Origin: Bradyrhizobium sp.
GTDB lineage: Bacteria > Pseudomonadota > Alphaproteobacteria > Rhizobiales > Xanthobacteraceae
Assembly (NCBI GenBank): GCA_028290305.1
Contig: JAQGKC010000012.1
Span: 1-20,942, forward strand
Length of the DNA: 20,942 nt
Direction of reading: 5' to 3'
Part shown: piece by piece, positions 1 through 8,738 of the stretch
Layout of the letters: every line of letters starts with the position of its first letter
Position numbering within the stretch: the stretch's first letter is position 1
Made by a program: the position numbers and the translations under genes
The notes under the pieces: model-generated
What the model was told of the DNA's origin: nothing
The model's database searches: none
Seen by the model: the letters and a program-made list of their open reading frames with translations, nothing else

Positions 1-678
1 TGCGACCCGCTCGACGTTCATCGACTTGTAGAGCGAGGTGAAGGCGCGCGACAGCACCAGCCGGTTCTCCAGCGCGTAGCCCGCGCCCGAGGGTGCCTGG
101 GTGCGGTCACCGAGCACCCACCAGCGCCCATCGGGTCCGCGGCCGACATCGGCGGCATAAATACTGAGATAGCGGCCGCCCGGCGGTTTGATGCCGCAAA
201 CCGCGCGCAGATATTCGGCGCTGCCGGCGATGGCGGCGGCGGGAATGGCACCCTCGGCAACCAGCCGGCCCGGCCCGTAGAGATCGGCGAGCACCAGCTC
301 CAGCAATTGCGCGCGCTGGACGATGCCCGCGCTTAGCTGCTGCCAGTCGGCCTCGTCGATCAACAGCGGCAGATGGCTCAGCGGCCAAAGCCGGTCCGCG
401 GTTTCGCCGGGCGCGCGGTAGGTCACGCCGGCTTCCCGCAAATGCCGGTCGGCGGAGCCGAAACGCCGCTCGATTTCGCCCGGGCTCAAGGCTGCGAAGG
501 CATCGAAAAACCGGTTCCAGACCGCCCGCGGCTCGCCGTCCTGCGCGATATATTCATCGGGAATTCCCGGCAGGCGGGCGTAGTCGCGCGTCCACTGCGC
601 CACGCGCCGGTTGGCCGGACGGACCTTGCTTCCCTGGCTGTTTGCCCGGCCGCCTTCCTGGCCGTCATGTCCCGCCAT
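1..678 (-). CDS. Circularly permuted ATP-grasp protein, N-terminal part (runs off left edge)
   Basis: 226 codons are visible from an ATG at 678 to the window edge, so the C-terminal part is missing. The translation matches the N-terminus of the circularly permuted type 2 ATP-grasp family: a region with NRFFDAF (residues 55-61), then SHLPLLIDEADW (101-112), then DRTQAPSGAGYALENR (191-206), the most conserved stretch visible. Family members ligate an amino or carboxyl group using ATP, and many carry a C-terminal alpha-E domain, which would lie outside this window. The start is supported by a GGGAGCGG stretch just upstream. The gene lies downstream of the transglutaminase-like gene on the same strand, the usual partner of this family, so a shared peptide-forming or peptide-modifying job is likely. 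The substrate is unknown. Family assignment is confident; function is inference. Confidence 0.85.
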   Translation of the reverse strand, partial: MAGHDGQEGGRANSQGSKVRPANRRVAQWTRDYARLPGIPDEYIAQDGEPRAVWNRFFDAFAALSPGEIERRFGSADRHLREAGVTYRAPGETADRLWPLSHLPLLIDEADWQQLSAGIVQRAQLLELVLADLYGPGRLVAEGAIPAAAIAGSAEYLRAVCGIKPPGGRYLSIYAADVGRGPDGRWWVLGDRTQAPSGAGYALENRLVLSRAFTSLYKSMNVERVA

Positions 679-698
679 CCCAACCGCTCCCGCACCCA

Positions 699-797
699 GA
701 GCCCCGTTTCGATAGAATCGAAACGGGGCTCCAGATTCTTGATTGACGCATTTTCTTGACGCGAACCGGTCTCCACTTCGCTTGAAAACGCTCCGTG
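699..797 (-). repeat. Bradyrhizobium-type intergenic repeat ending in a 15-bp hairpin
   Basis: The 125-base gap between the transglutaminase-like gene and the ATP-grasp gene is almost filled by a repeat I recognise from Bradyrhizobiaceae intergenic DNA. On the minus strand it reads GGAGCGTTTTCAAGCGAAG, then ACCGGTTCGCGTCAAGAAAA, then a hairpin. The hairpin has perfect 15-bp arms (699-713 and 717-731) around a 3-base loop. It lies about 20 bases before the start codon of the ATP-grasp gene and has no U-run, so it is not a classic intrinsic terminator. It could slow transcription or protect an mRNA end between the two genes. Family identity is from memory; the hairpin is read directly. Confidence 0.75.
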
Positions 798-803
798 CCC
801 TAT

Positions 804-3800
804 TCAATGCAGGAGCGGGGTCCTCAAGTCGAGTGTCAAAGGAAACTCAATTGTGCGTTCCTCGCGCGGCGGATCGATCTTGCCGGGCGTATGGCCGTGA
901 TCCTGAAACCGGGCGAGTCGCCTCGCCTCGGCTTCATAGGAATTGACCGGTTTGGTCTCGTAATTGCGTCCACCGGGATGCGCGACGTGGTAGACGCAGC
1001 CGCCCAGCGAGCGGCCGTTCCAGGTATCAATTAAGTCAAATGTCAGCGGCGCATGGACGGGAATGGTTGGATGCAGCCCGGAGGCCGGCTGCCAGGCCTT
1101 GAAGCGGACAGCGGCAACCGCCTCGCCGGAGCGACCCGTTTCGGTCATCGGCATCCGCCGTCCGTTGCAGGTGACAACGTGGCGGCCTTCGACAAAGCCG
1201 GACGCCTTGACCTGCAGCCGCTCGACGGAGCTATCGACATAACGCACGGTGCCGCCGGCGGAGGCTTCCTCGCCGAGAACGTGCCAGGGCTCCAGGGCCT
1301 GACGCAGTTCCAGCGAAACGCCGCCATGATGGACCCGGCCGAACGCGGGAAAACGGAATTCGAGCTGGGCGGCGTACCAGTCCGGCGAAAAGTCGTAACC
1401 GGACTGTTTGAGCTCACCCAGCACATCCAGGAAATCTTCCCAGAGGAAATGCGGCAGCATGAAGCGGTCGTGCAGTGTGGTGCCCCAGCGCACGAACTTG
1501 CCGGCTTGCGGCTCGCGCCAGAGTTTTGCGATCAAGGCCCGAATCAATAATTGCTGCGCCAGGCTCATGCGCGGATCGGGCGGCATTTCCAGCGCACGAA
1601 ATTCGACCAAGCCCAGCCGGCCGGTGGAACTGTCGGGGGAATAGAGCTTGTCGATGCAGATTTCGGCGCGGTGGGTATTGCCTGTTATATCGACCAGGAT
1701 GTGCCGGAACAGCCGGTCGACCAGCCACAGCGGCGCCTTGATATCAGGCGGCGGCACATGGGCGAGCGCGATTTCCAGCTCATAGAGGCCGTCATGGCGC
1801 GCCTCGTCGATGCGTGGCGCCTGGCTGGTGGGACCGATGAACATGCCGGAGAACAGATAGGACAGCGACGGATGCCGCTGCCAGTACAGCACCAGGCTCT
1901 TCAACAGATCAGGGCGGCGCAGGAATGGCGAATCCGCCGGCGTGCTGCCGCCGACCACGACATGATTGCCGCCGCCGGTACCGGTGTGCCGGCCGTCAAC
2001 CAGGAAGCGGTTGGCCCCGAGCCGGACCTGCGCCGCGTCCTCGTACAGGCCGAAGGTGATGTCGACGGCGTCGCGCCAGCTCTGCGCCGGCTGGATGTTG
2101 ACCTCGATCACGCCGGGATCGGGCGTCACTTTTATGACTTCCACCCGGGAGTCGAACGGGGGCGGATAACCCTCCACGTGAACCTTAACTTGCATCTCTT
2201 CGGCGGTCGCCTCCACCGCCGCGACCAGTTCGAGATAATCCTCGAGCTTCTCCACCGGCGGCATGAAGGCGCACAGCACGCCGTCGCGGATCTCGATCGA
2301 CATCGCGGTGCGCACGCCGCCGCCCTTGAGCTGCTGCTCCTGCACCTCCTGCTGCGGGGCGGCCTCGGCCGGCGTCGCGTCGTAAACCGGCAGGTTTTCG
2401 CGCGGCTCCAGCGGATCCTGCTCGACGGTGTAGGGATATTCGTCGGCCGGAATGTGCGGCAGCGAGGCGATCGGCAGCCGCAGCCCCAGCGGGGAATCGC
2501 CGGGGGTCAGGAACAGATTGCCGCGACGCAGCTTCCAGCGCTCACTCTTCCAGCGCGAGGGAGACTTACTTGCGTCGGCATTCCAGCGCTGGATCGGCAG
2601 CACGAATCCCCTGGGCGTGTTGAGCCCCTGGTCGAACACCCGCGCCATGCGCGCGCGCTCCTCGGGATCCGACAGCTTGGAATCGCTGGGATCGACGTTG
2701 GGCGGCAGGCCCGCCTCCTTCTGCAGCCAGTGACCGGGATCCTCGAAGGCCGGCAGCACATATTCGGCGTCGACGCCGAGTTTTGCGGCGGTGCTGTCCG
2801 CGAAGCGCTCGGCATCCTCGATCCGCGCCTTGTTCGGCCCGTCGATATCGGCGATCAGATCGGCATTCTTCCAGATCGGTACGCCGTCCTTGCGCCAGTA
2901 CAGGCCGAAGGCCCAGCGCGGCAGGCTTTCGCCCGGATACCATTTGCCCTGCCCGTAATGCAGCAGGCCGCCCGGCGCGAACCGCGCGCGCAACTTGCGA
3001 ATGAGATCGTCGGCGAGCCCGCGCTTGGTCGGCCCGACGGCGGCAATGTTCCATTCCGGCGATTCCAGATCGTCGACCGAAACGAAGGTCGGCTCGCCGC
3101 CCATCGTCAAGCGTACGTCGCCCGCCTTCAGATCGGCGTCGACCTGCTCGCCGAGCTTGTCGAGACGCGCCCAGGACTCGTCGGAGAACGGGCGGGTGAT
3201 GCGCGGCGCCTCGCGGATCCGCTTGACGCTCATGTCGAAGCCGAATTCGACTTCGGCGAATCCGACAGCGCCGCTGATCGGCGCCGCCGAGCGATAATGC
3301 GGCGTGGCGGCGACGGGAATGTGGCCCTCGCCGGTCAGCATGCCCGAGGTGACGTCGAATCCGATCCAGCCGGCGCCGGGAAGATAGACTTCGGCCCAGG
3401 CGTGAAGATCAGTGAAATCGTTCTCGACCTCGCGGGGTCCCTCGATCGGATCGATGTCGGGACGCAACTGAATGAGGTAGCCTGAGACGAAACGGGCGGC
3501 GAGCCCGAGGTGCCGAAAAATCTGAATCAGCAGCCATGCCGAGTCGCGGCACGATCCCGCACCCGAGCCGAGCGTCTGCTCAGGCGTCTGGATACCCGGC
3601 TCCATCCGAATGATGTAGCGAATCTTCTTTTGCAGTTGCGCATTGAGATCGACCAGAAAATTGACCGTGCTCGGCGCCTCGCGCGGAATCTCTGCAAGAT
3701 AGGCTGATAACAGCGGTCCAGGCTCGCTGGTCGCAAGATAAGGCGCAAGTTCGGTCTTGAGATCGTCGGTATAAGCGAATGGAAAGCTGTCCGCGTAGGG

Positions 3801-4088
3801 CTCGACAAAGAAATCGAACGGATTGATCACGGTCATCTGCGCCGTGAAATCGACTTCGATCTTCAGCTCGGTGGCTTTTTCGGGGAAGACAAACCGCGCC
3901 AGCCAGTTGCCCTGCGGGTCCTGCTGCCAGTTCACGAAATGATTTGTCGGTGTGACCTTGAGCGAATAACTCAGGATCGGCGTGCGCGTGTGCGGCGCCG
4001 GACGCAAACGAATGGTTTGAGGGCCGAGGTCGATCGGACGATCATATTTGTAGTGCGTAACATGATGTAATGCGACGAAGATCGACAC
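804..4088 (-). CDS. Transglutaminase-like protein with DUF2126-type C-terminal region
   Basis: This 1094-residue protein starts at a GTG (4088-4086). Residues 1 to about 95 match the bacterial transglutaminase-like N-terminal domain ([17 protein letters not shown]). Residues about 140-260 form the transglutaminase/cysteine-peptidase core, with a probable triad Cys180 (GAGSCRDSA), His229 (DLHAWAEVY) and Asp245 (IGFDVTSG). The remaining ~800 residues are the long C-terminal region known as DUF2126, including [12 protein letters not shown] see no signal peptide, so a cytoplasmic enzyme is expected. In many bacteria this family sits beside circularly permuted ATP-grasp and alpha-E proteins, as here. 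Comparative genomics predicts a system that makes and cleaves or cross-links peptides, but no reaction is proven. No strong ribosome-binding site precedes the GTG, so the exact start is less sure than the family. Confidence 0.9.
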   Translation of the reverse strand: MSIFVALHHVTHYKYDRPIDLGPQTIRLRPAPHTRTPILSYSLKVTPTNHFVNWQQDPQGNWLARFVFPEKATELKIEVDFTAQMTVINPFDFFVEPYADSFPFAYTDDLKTELAPYLATSEPGPLLSAYLAEIPREAPSTVNFLVDLNAQLQKKIRYIIRMEPGIQTPEQTLGSGAGSCRDSAWLLIQIFRHLGLAARFVSGYLIQLRPDIDPIEGPREVENDFTDLHAWAEVYLPGAGWIGFDVTSGMLTGEGHIPVAATPHYRSAAPISGAVGFAEVEFGFDMSVKRIREAPRITRPFSDESWARLDKLGEQVDADLKAGDVRLTMGGEPTFVSVDDLESPEWNIAAVGPTKRGLADDLIRKLRARFAPGGLLHYGQGKWYPGESLPRWAFGLYWRKDGVPIWKNADLIADIDGPNKARIEDAERFADSTAAKLGVDAEYVLPAFEDPGHWLQKEAGLPPNVDPSDSKLSDPEERARMARVFDQGLNTPRGFVLPIQRWNADASKSPSRWKSERWKLRRGNLFLTPGDSPLGLRLPIASLPHIPADEYPYTVEQDPLEPRENLPVYDATPAEAAPQQEVQEQQLKGGGVRTAMSIEIRDGVLCAFMPPVEKLEDYLELVAAVEATAEEMQVKVHVEGYPPPFDSRVEVIKVTPDPGVIEVNIQPAQSWRDAVDITFGLYEDAAQVRLGANRFLVDGRHTGTGGGNHVVVGGSTPADSPFLRRPDLLKSLVLYWQRHPSLSYLFSGMFIGPTSQAPRIDEARHDGLYELEIALAHVPPPDIKAPLWLVDRLFRHILVDITGNTHRAEICIDKLYSPDSSTGRLGLVEFRALEMPPDPRMSLAQQLLIRALIAKLWREPQAGKFVRWGTTLHDRFMLPHFLWEDFLDVLGELKQSGYDFSPDWYAAQLEFRFPAFGRVHHGGVSLELRQALEPWHVLGEEASAGGTVRYVDSSVERLQVKASGFVEGRHVVTCNGRRMPMTETGRSGEAVAAVRFKAWQPASGLHPTIPVHAPLTFDLIDTWNGRSLGGCVYHVAHPGGRNYETKPVNSYEAEARRLARFQDHGHTPGKIDPPREERTIEFPLTLDLRTPLLH

Positions 4089-4212
4089 AGGCAGGCTACT
4101 CCAGCAGCTTTTTTAAGCAGAACACTGGTTCCGGTGTGGATCAAGCACTAACAACGGGCAGAGGTTGCCTATGCGAGGGGCGGGATGCCTTTTCAACGAT
4201 AGCCATCTGCCT

Positions 4213-4299
4213 GTAGCCCGGATGGAGCGAAGCGCAATCCGGGGTCAGCGGGCGAAAGCTGGCGTCGTCCCGGATTTCGCTTCGCTCCATCCGGGCTAC
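4213..4299. repeat. Palindromic intergenic repeat with 22-bp perfect arms
   Basis: Arms at 4213-4234 and 4278-4299 are exact reverse complements (GTAGCCCGGATGGAGCGAAG and onward). With one mismatch the pairing extends inward to about 31 bp per side (to roughly 4243 and from 4269), leaving a loop near GTCAGCGGGCGAAAGC. Many alphaproteobacterial genomes carry this GTAGCCCGGATGGAGC element between genes. It lies upstream of the transglutaminase-like gene and may mark the edge of the repeat-rich stretch that follows. I see no gene in 4089-4212. Confidence 0.8.
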
Positions 4300-4339
4300 G
4301 GGACTTCATCCCGGCGACGGGGACGAAGCGCCGAGGGGC

Positions 4340-5004
4340 CGCCCCACTTCAAACATGCCTTTCCATCTCGCCGCGCGATGCGCGCCGAGTTGTTGCAAAC
4401 ATTTCCGCCCGGAGGGCGTGGCACGACCCTCAAGAGAGGGCGTGGGGAATGCCGGGTGCCCAGTGCACCCACAGCCTCGCGTGCGCATGGTAGTGGAAAA
4501 TGCACACGAGTATTCACAGCGAGTTCACCGGAATCGCCCGGCATTCCCGCACGCAATGGTTTACGGCTTACTTCGTGCTCTCCCCGGCGATCGGGCTCTT
4601 TTGCCACCGTCGCCTCGCGGATTAAGGTTTTGTCCGGCCCGGTTGAGCCGAACGAGCCTCCGCAAGACTTGACGCCAGCGTCGAGGCGTCAGGACCACAC
4701 GACTTCACCGTCCGCGGAATCCGTCTCTGCCGAAGTCCCCGACGCGGTCGCGCCGAAACTTCAGCGAAGGCGAGAAACAGCGCCGTCGTCTTGCGTGCCG
4801 GAGTTCGCTCACGGAGAGCAATCCGCCCTGCGACCCCATCGCACGCCTGACGCTGCCGCGTCCACCGCATCTCATCCCGCGTCCGTGACGATCGCGATAC
4901 GCCCCTCCTGTGGGACGAGACGGGGCGGATATGGAGGTGATTTGGGGAGCCGCGTAAGCGGAATATTTTTGGGTAAGGGGACTGGACAGCCCCTAACGCA
5001 TTGA
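4340..5004. repeat. Long GC-rich interspersed repeat (about 0.65-0.7 kb), no convincing gene
   Basis: This stretch has open frames in several phases, but none has a credible ribosome-binding site, a known domain or natural-looking composition. Phrases such as CTCGCCGCGCGATGCGCGCC, GGCATTCCCGCACGCAATGG, TTTGGGGAGCCGCG and GGAATATTTTTGGGTAAGGG match, from memory, a long repeat scattered through Bradyrhizobium-group genomes. There its translations are often annotated as small hypothetical proteins. The boundaries are approximate: the left end lies somewhere after 4300 and the right end is near the ATTGAGGTGACG motif at 5000. Its origin is unknown to me; a degenerate mobile element or a structured RNA are both possible. 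Confidence 0.6.
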
Positions 5005-5072
5005 GGTGACGTCGCAAACTCTTCTGTCGGCGCAATGGGTACAACCTCTGCGCGCGCGGTCGTCACCTCAAT
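5000..5072. repeat. 12-bp perfect inverted-repeat pair
   Basis: ATTGAGGTGACG (5000-5011) and CGTCACCTCAAT (5061-5072) are exact reverse complements separated by 49 bases. The left copy sits at the right end of the long interspersed repeat. The pair could be terminal repeats of a tiny non-autonomous element, or the stem of a transcript. I see nothing else recognisable between 5073 and 5300. Confidence 0.55.
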
Positions 5073-5304
5073 TTGGTCGACCAAGTCGTTTAGGTCCGCG
5101 CCATCAAACGCCGCCGACGCTATAGAGATTTCCGCTCAACATCGCCACGGCTCTCGCCCTGTCTTTGCGAGCGTCAGCTTCGCTTCCAACCGCCCCACGG
5201 ACCTGCGGAAGACGCCCCGGAGAAATTCGGGCATAGAGGTGCAATAATTCAAGCACTTCGGGCTGGACTGATTATCGCTCTCGTGGGGATATTGGGAGAC
5301 GACG

Positions 5305-5957
5305 ATGCCGAACATTACGCCAACGATGGTCGCTTACGCCGGTGTGTTCGTCGGCGCTGTGGGAGCCGTCGTCGGCGTCGTGAATAGCCGAATGGCTGTG
5401 CGTTGGAAGCGCACCGAACTAGCGAACACGTACATGAAGGACTTTAACAATAGTCCAGAACTGGTGTTTGCCGGCCGATGTCTTGACTGGAACAAAGGCA
5501 AACTCGCTTTGCCGGAAAGCTTGCGGGCCTATCTTCCGGATGAGGCAAAGGTCATTCAACATGACCGAAGGATATTTGCAAAGGCGCTCGATCCGCTCTT
5601 AAGCACCGATGGACTGGATGACGATCCGCGCATCCAAATTTACCGAACGTCGATGGATTCGTTTTTGACGTGGCTTTGCCTTGTTGCAAGTGCCCTAGAT
5701 CGAAAACTGTTCCTCGTTGCCGATATTCAGGATGTCGGCTATTGGGTCGCGAAAATCAAAGCGAGGTCGTGGTGCACGGCTTCATCATAAGCTACGGATA
5801 TATCGAAAAGCTCATTCGGTTCTATCGTCGTAAGCCATCGCCGTACCAAAGATGGGTATTCCCGATAAATGTGCCGCATCGGCAGAAGCCCGAGGATGCG
5901 CCGAAGCGCAGTGAACCTTCCGCGGCTCAATCCCCTCCCCAGCAAGGCCAAGAATGA
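5305..5957 (+). pseudogene. Small membrane-anchored hypothetical protein, broken by a one-base frameshift
   Basis: The first frame starts at ATG 5305 behind GGGAGACGACG and gives 161 residues. Residues about 8-27 (VAYAGVFVGAVGAVVGVVNS) form a membrane segment, followed by a soluble, mainly helical part. After codon 152 (AAA, 5758-5760) it becomes short and odd (ARSWCTASS). The overlapping frame, read from 5760, continues naturally (SEVVVHGFIISYGYIEKLIRFYRR) to a stop at 5955-5957. Restoring one A in the run at about 5758-5760 would join both parts into a protein of about 217 residues. A real one-base deletion or a sequencing error both fit; the site does not look like a programmed -1 slippery heptamer. 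I recognise no family with confidence. The coding sequence is visibly less GC-rich than its neighbours and lies between repeats, suggesting recent acquisition. Confidence 0.6.
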
Positions 5958-5974
5958 GATAGACGAGGGCAGTA

Positions 5975-6060
5975 CGTAGAATGGGTGGAGCGAAGCGATA
6001 CCATCGCCTAAAATTTGCGAAGATGATGGGTTTCGCCCAGGACTCACCCCGATCCTATGC
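5975..6060. repeat. Decayed palindromic repeat of the GGGTGGAGCGAAGCGA type
   Basis: The left arm CGTAGAATGGGTGGAGCGAA and the right part GATGGGTTTCGC followed by a degraded CACCCCGATCCTATGC resemble a palindrome common in Bradyrhizobium-group intergenic DNA. The right arm carries several changes, so the copy is imperfect. It lies just after the frameshifted gene. Confidence 0.6.
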
Positions 6061-6065
6061 ATTGA

Positions 6066-6150
6066 CGTCATTGCGAGGAGCGAAGCGACGAAGCAATCCA
6101 TTCTTTCTCGGCGTGGCAGCATGGATTGCTTCGCTGCGCTCGCAATGACG
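6066..6150. repeat. Palindromic repeat of the CGTCATTGCGAG type, possible terminator for the dehydratase operon
   Basis: The left arm CGTCATTGCGAGGAGCGAAG (from 6066) and the right arm ending GCGCTCGCAATGACG (to 6150) pair over about 29 bases with a six-base indel. Both flank a loop containing TTCTTTCTCGGCGTGGCAGC. This is one of the best-known intergenic palindromes of Bradyrhizobium-like genomes. It starts about 30 bases beyond the stop codon of the dehydratase gene, so its transcript could fold at the 3' end of that operon. Confidence 0.8.
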
Positions 6151-6180
6151 CTGTGGCGACTACGCCGCCACTATATTATA

Positions 6181-7704
6181 TTACATCGTAGCCCCAAGCA
6201 CCCATGGCGCGAATTCGGCGCCGCCGAAGTCGAAGCTTTCGCTCTTGGTCGGCTGTCCCGAGGCGGTCTTGAGCATCAGGTCGAAAATGCGCTGGCCGCA
6301 TTGCTGCACGGTCTCGTCGCCGTCGAGGATGGTGCCGCAATTGACGTCCATGTCGTCTTCCATGCGCTTGAACATCGCAGAGTTGGTCGCAAGCTTGATC
6401 GATGGCGCGGGCTTGCAGCCGAACACGCTGCCGCGGCCGGTGGTGAAGCAGACGAGATTGGCGCCGCCGGCCACTTGGCCTGTCGCCGCGACCGGGTCGT
6501 AACCGGGCGTGTCCATGAAGACAAAACCTTTCTTGGTGATCTCCTCGGCGTAGTTCACGACATCCACGAGGTTGGTGCTGCCGGCTTTCGCCATCGCGCC
6601 GAGCGATTTTTCCAGGATCGTGGTCAGGCCGCCGGCCTTGTTGCCGGGGCTTGGATTGGCGTTCATCTCGGCGCCTTCGCGCTCGGTGTACTCTTCCCAC
6701 CAGCGCATCAGCGCCACCAGCTTTTCGCCGACCTCGCGGCTGACCGCACGGCGCGTCAGCAAGTGCTCGGCGCCGTAGGTCTCAGGGGTCTCCGACAGGA
6801 TCACGGTGCCGCCGTGACGGACCAGCAGATCGCTCGCAGCCCCCAGCGCGGGATTGGCGGAGACACCGGAATAGCCGTCGGAGCCGCCGCATTGCAGGGC
6901 CACGGTCAACTCGCTGGCCGATACGGGTTCGCGTTTCACGTTGTTGGCATCGGTAAGCGCCTCGCGCACGAAGGCGACACCGGCTTCGACGGTCTTGCGG
7001 GTGCCGCCGATTTCCTGAATTTCCAGTTCGCGCAACCGCCCGGCGAGGTTCTGCTCTTTCATCAGCCCGCCGATCTGGTTGACCTCGAAGCCCAAGCCCA
7101 GCACGACAACGGATGAAAAATACACGTGACGCGCGTAGCCGCCAAGCGTGCGGCGCAGGATCGTCAGCGGCTCGTTTTGCGTCATGCCGCAGCCGGTCTT
7201 GTGGGTCAGCGCGACCACGCCATCGACGTTGGGGAAATCCGCTAGCGGATTGTCGCCGGTGAACGGATTCTTCTTGAAGATATCCGCGACCATGCCGGCG
7301 ACATGCGCGCTGCAATTCACTGACGTGAGGATGCCGATGTAGTTCCGGGTCGCGACCCGGCCATCGGGGCGGACGATACCGTCGAAAGTCGCCGGCAGAT
7401 CGAAGTTCGGCGTCGGCGTGACGTCGACGCCGAACGCATAGTCTTTTGCGAAATCGCCCATGCCGCAATTCTGGGTATGGACGTGCTGGCCCGGCGCGAT
7501 CGGCGATGTCGCAAAACCGATGATCTGGCCATAGCGGCGAACCGGCTCGCCGACCGCGATCGGCCGGATCGCAACCTTATGGCCTGCCGGAATCCGTTCG
7601 ACCGTAGTGACGCCCTCCGCAACGACCATGCCGGGCGGCAGGCTCGAGCGCGCGATCAGCACGCCATCATCGGGATGTAGGCGAATGACGGGTGCTGGGG
7701 TCAT
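6181..7704 (-). CDS. Altronate/galactarate dehydratase family protein (UxaA-like)
   Basis: The gene encodes 507 residues from an ATG at 7704 preceded by AGGAG at good spacing. A GTG 33 bases further upstream is in frame but less well supported. The N-terminal SAF domain (about residues 10-85) ends with HVHTQN (74-79). The catalytic region follows, with GRVATRNYI (115-123), HKTGCG (168-173) and CGGSDGYSG (272-280), all typical of UxaA/GarD enzymes. These enzymes dehydrate sugar acids such as altronate or galactarate to 2-keto-3-deoxy acids, usually with an iron or other metal cofactor in the cytoplasm. Here it is last in a run after an aldolase and an Ldh2-type dehydrogenase, which suits a sugar-acid route. 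The family also includes sulfolactate sulfo-lyase relatives, so the substrate is not fixed by sequence. Family confident; substrate unknown. Confidence 0.88.
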   Translation of the reverse strand: MTPAPVIRLHPDDGVLIARSSLPPGMVVAEGVTTVERIPAGHKVAIRPIAVGEPVRRYGQIIGFATSPIAPGQHVHTQNCGMGDFAKDYAFGVDVTPTPNFDLPATFDGIVRPDGRVATRNYIGILTSVNCSAHVAGMVADIFKKNPFTGDNPLADFPNVDGVVALTHKTGCGMTQNEPLTILRRTLGGYARHVYFSSVVVLGLGFEVNQIGGLMKEQNLAGRLRELEIQEIGGTRKTVEAGVAFVREALTDANNVKREPVSASELTVALQCGGSDGYSGVSANPALGAASDLLVRHGGTVILSETPETYGAEHLLTRRAVSREVGEKLVALMRWWEEYTEREGAEMNANPSPGNKAGGLTTILEKSLGAMAKAGSTNLVDVVNYAEEITKKGFVFMDTPGYDPVAATGQVAGGANLVCFTTGRGSVFGCKPAPSIKLATNSAMFKRMEDDMDVNCGTILDGDETVQQCGQRIFDLMLKTASGQPTKSESFDFGGAEFAPWVLGATM

Positions 7705-7737
7705 GATGGTGTCTCCTGAGCTTTGATCGCTTTTCAC

Positions 7738-7898
7738 CTCTCCCCGTTCTTTACGGGGAGTGGTCGGATCGCCGTTGGCGATCGGGGTGTGGGGCGAGGC
7801 AGTAAGTCAATTGCTAACACAGCACCCGCGGGAAGAGCCCCTCACCCCAACCCTCTAAGAGCGAGCTTCGCTCGTCTCGACCCCGCAAGAGAAGAAAA
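7738..7898. repeat. Repeat-like intergenic segment with two hairpins between aldolase and dehydratase genes
   Basis: Two perfect stems stand out: CTCCCCGT/ACGGGGAG (7740-7760, five-base loop) and GATCGCC/GGCGATC (7767-7783, three-base loop). Together with CCCCTCACCCCAACCCTCT and GCGAGCTTCGCTCG they resemble a mosaic repeat found between genes in Bradyrhizobium-group genomes. The segment separates two genes read leftwards and may lower expression of the dehydratase or hide a separate promoter for it. No gene is visible in it. Confidence 0.6.
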
Positions 7899-8675
7899 TT
7901 ACGCCTTGCCGGCGGAATCCTTGCGGGTCTGCGCGACCTGCATCTTGGCGTAGGTCATCATCAATCCGCTTTCATTGGACAACGTCACGAGCTTGAAGCC
8001 CATATTGACCGCGCGCACCGCACCGTCAGCGCCGCTGCAGTGGATGCCGGGATAGAGCCCGCGCTTGCCGCATTCCTTGACGATCTTCTCATAGATCTTG
8101 AGGATCTCCGGTTCGTCGCGGTCGAGCTTCGGCACGAGGCCATAGGAGAAGCCGAGGTCGGACGGACCGATATAAACGCCGTTGATGCCCTCGACATCGA
8201 GGATCGATTCCATGTTTTCGACCGCCGTCTTGGTCTCCATCATCGGAAGCAACACGATCTCGTCGTTGGCGGTCTGCTGGTAGGTGCCGGCCGAGCCGTA
8301 CATGCCGGAACGGATCGGACCATTCGAACGCGTCCCGCGCGGCGGATATTTGCTGTAAGCGACGAGGTTTTCTGCCTCCGCCTTGGTATTGATCATCGGA
8401 CAGATCACGCCATAGGCGCCGCCATCGAGCACCTTGCCGATGATGCCCGGCTCGTTCCACGGCACCCGCACCATCGGCGTCACCGGATGGCCGTTCATCG
8501 CCTGAAAACATTGCACCATCGACTGGTAGTCCTGCACGCCGTGCTGCATGTCGACGGTGACACTGTCGAACCCGCACTGCGCGATCACTTCGGCGGAAAA
8601 CCCTGAAGGAATCGCGAGCCAGGCGTTCACCACGGCCTTGCCGGAGGCCCATACTTTTTTGACGTTGTTTGCCAT
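7899..8675 (-). CDS. HpcH/HpaI-family class II aldolase
   Basis: This 258-residue enzyme has the length and key residues of the HpcH/HpaI family of metal-dependent pyruvate aldolases: His45 (DMQHGVQD), Arg70 (MVRVPW), Glu147 (MMETKT) and Asp173 (IGPSDL). In E. coli HpaI the matching residues bind the metal and act in catalysis. The family splits 4-hydroxy-2-oxo acids into pyruvate and an aldehyde. In homoprotocatechuate degradation this yields pyruvate and succinic semialdehyde. The flanking hpaR-hpaH-hpaF-hpaE-hpaD genes lack an aldolase of their own, so this gene could supply that step. Equally, it could cleave a 2-keto-3-deoxy acid made by the neighbouring dehydratase. The DMQHG motif differs from the DGEHA of E. 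coli HpaI, so the gene name is left open. AAGGA lies about ten bases before the ATG. Confidence 0.88.
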   Translation of the reverse strand: MANNVKKVWASGKAVVNAWLAIPSGFSAEVIAQCGFDSVTVDMQHGVQDYQSMVQCFQAMNGHPVTPMVRVPWNEPGIIGKVLDGGAYGVICPMINTKAEAENLVAYSKYPPRGTRSNGPIRSGMYGSAGTYQQTANDEIVLLPMMETKTAVENMESILDVEGINGVYIGPSDLGFSYGLVPKLDRDEPEILKIYEKIVKECGKRGLYPGIHCSGADGAVRAVNMGFKLVTLSNESGLMMTYAKMQVAQTRKDSAGKA

Positions 8676-8738
8676 TGGTCGCGTTTCCTTTTTTTGGATT
8701 GTTGCAATCGGTCGAACTTGTTGGAGCCGCTGGAACGG

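Noticed and set aside
1551..3485. A 644-codon open frame on the plus strand
   Set aside because: It lies wholly antisense to the transglutaminase-like gene, whose domains and catalytic residues are clear. Long antisense frames are expected in GC-rich DNA, and its translation shows no family.
4165..5004. A 279-codon plus-strand frame that could be called a hypothetical protein
   Set aside because: It begins in one palindromic repeat and runs through the long interspersed repeat. Its translation is rich in R, P and S with no domain and no ribosome-binding site.
5035..5247. A 70-codon plus-strand frame after the long repeat
   Set aside because: It overlaps the 12-bp inverted pair, has no ribosome-binding site and no recognisable features.
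5750..5765. Programmed -1 frameshift in the small membrane gene
   Set aside because: The site lacks an X-XXY-YYZ slippery heptamer and no downstream pseudoknot is evident, so a deletion or sequencing error is simpler.
6121..7116. A 331-codon plus-strand frame
   Set aside because: It starts in a palindromic repeat and is antisense to the dehydratase gene.
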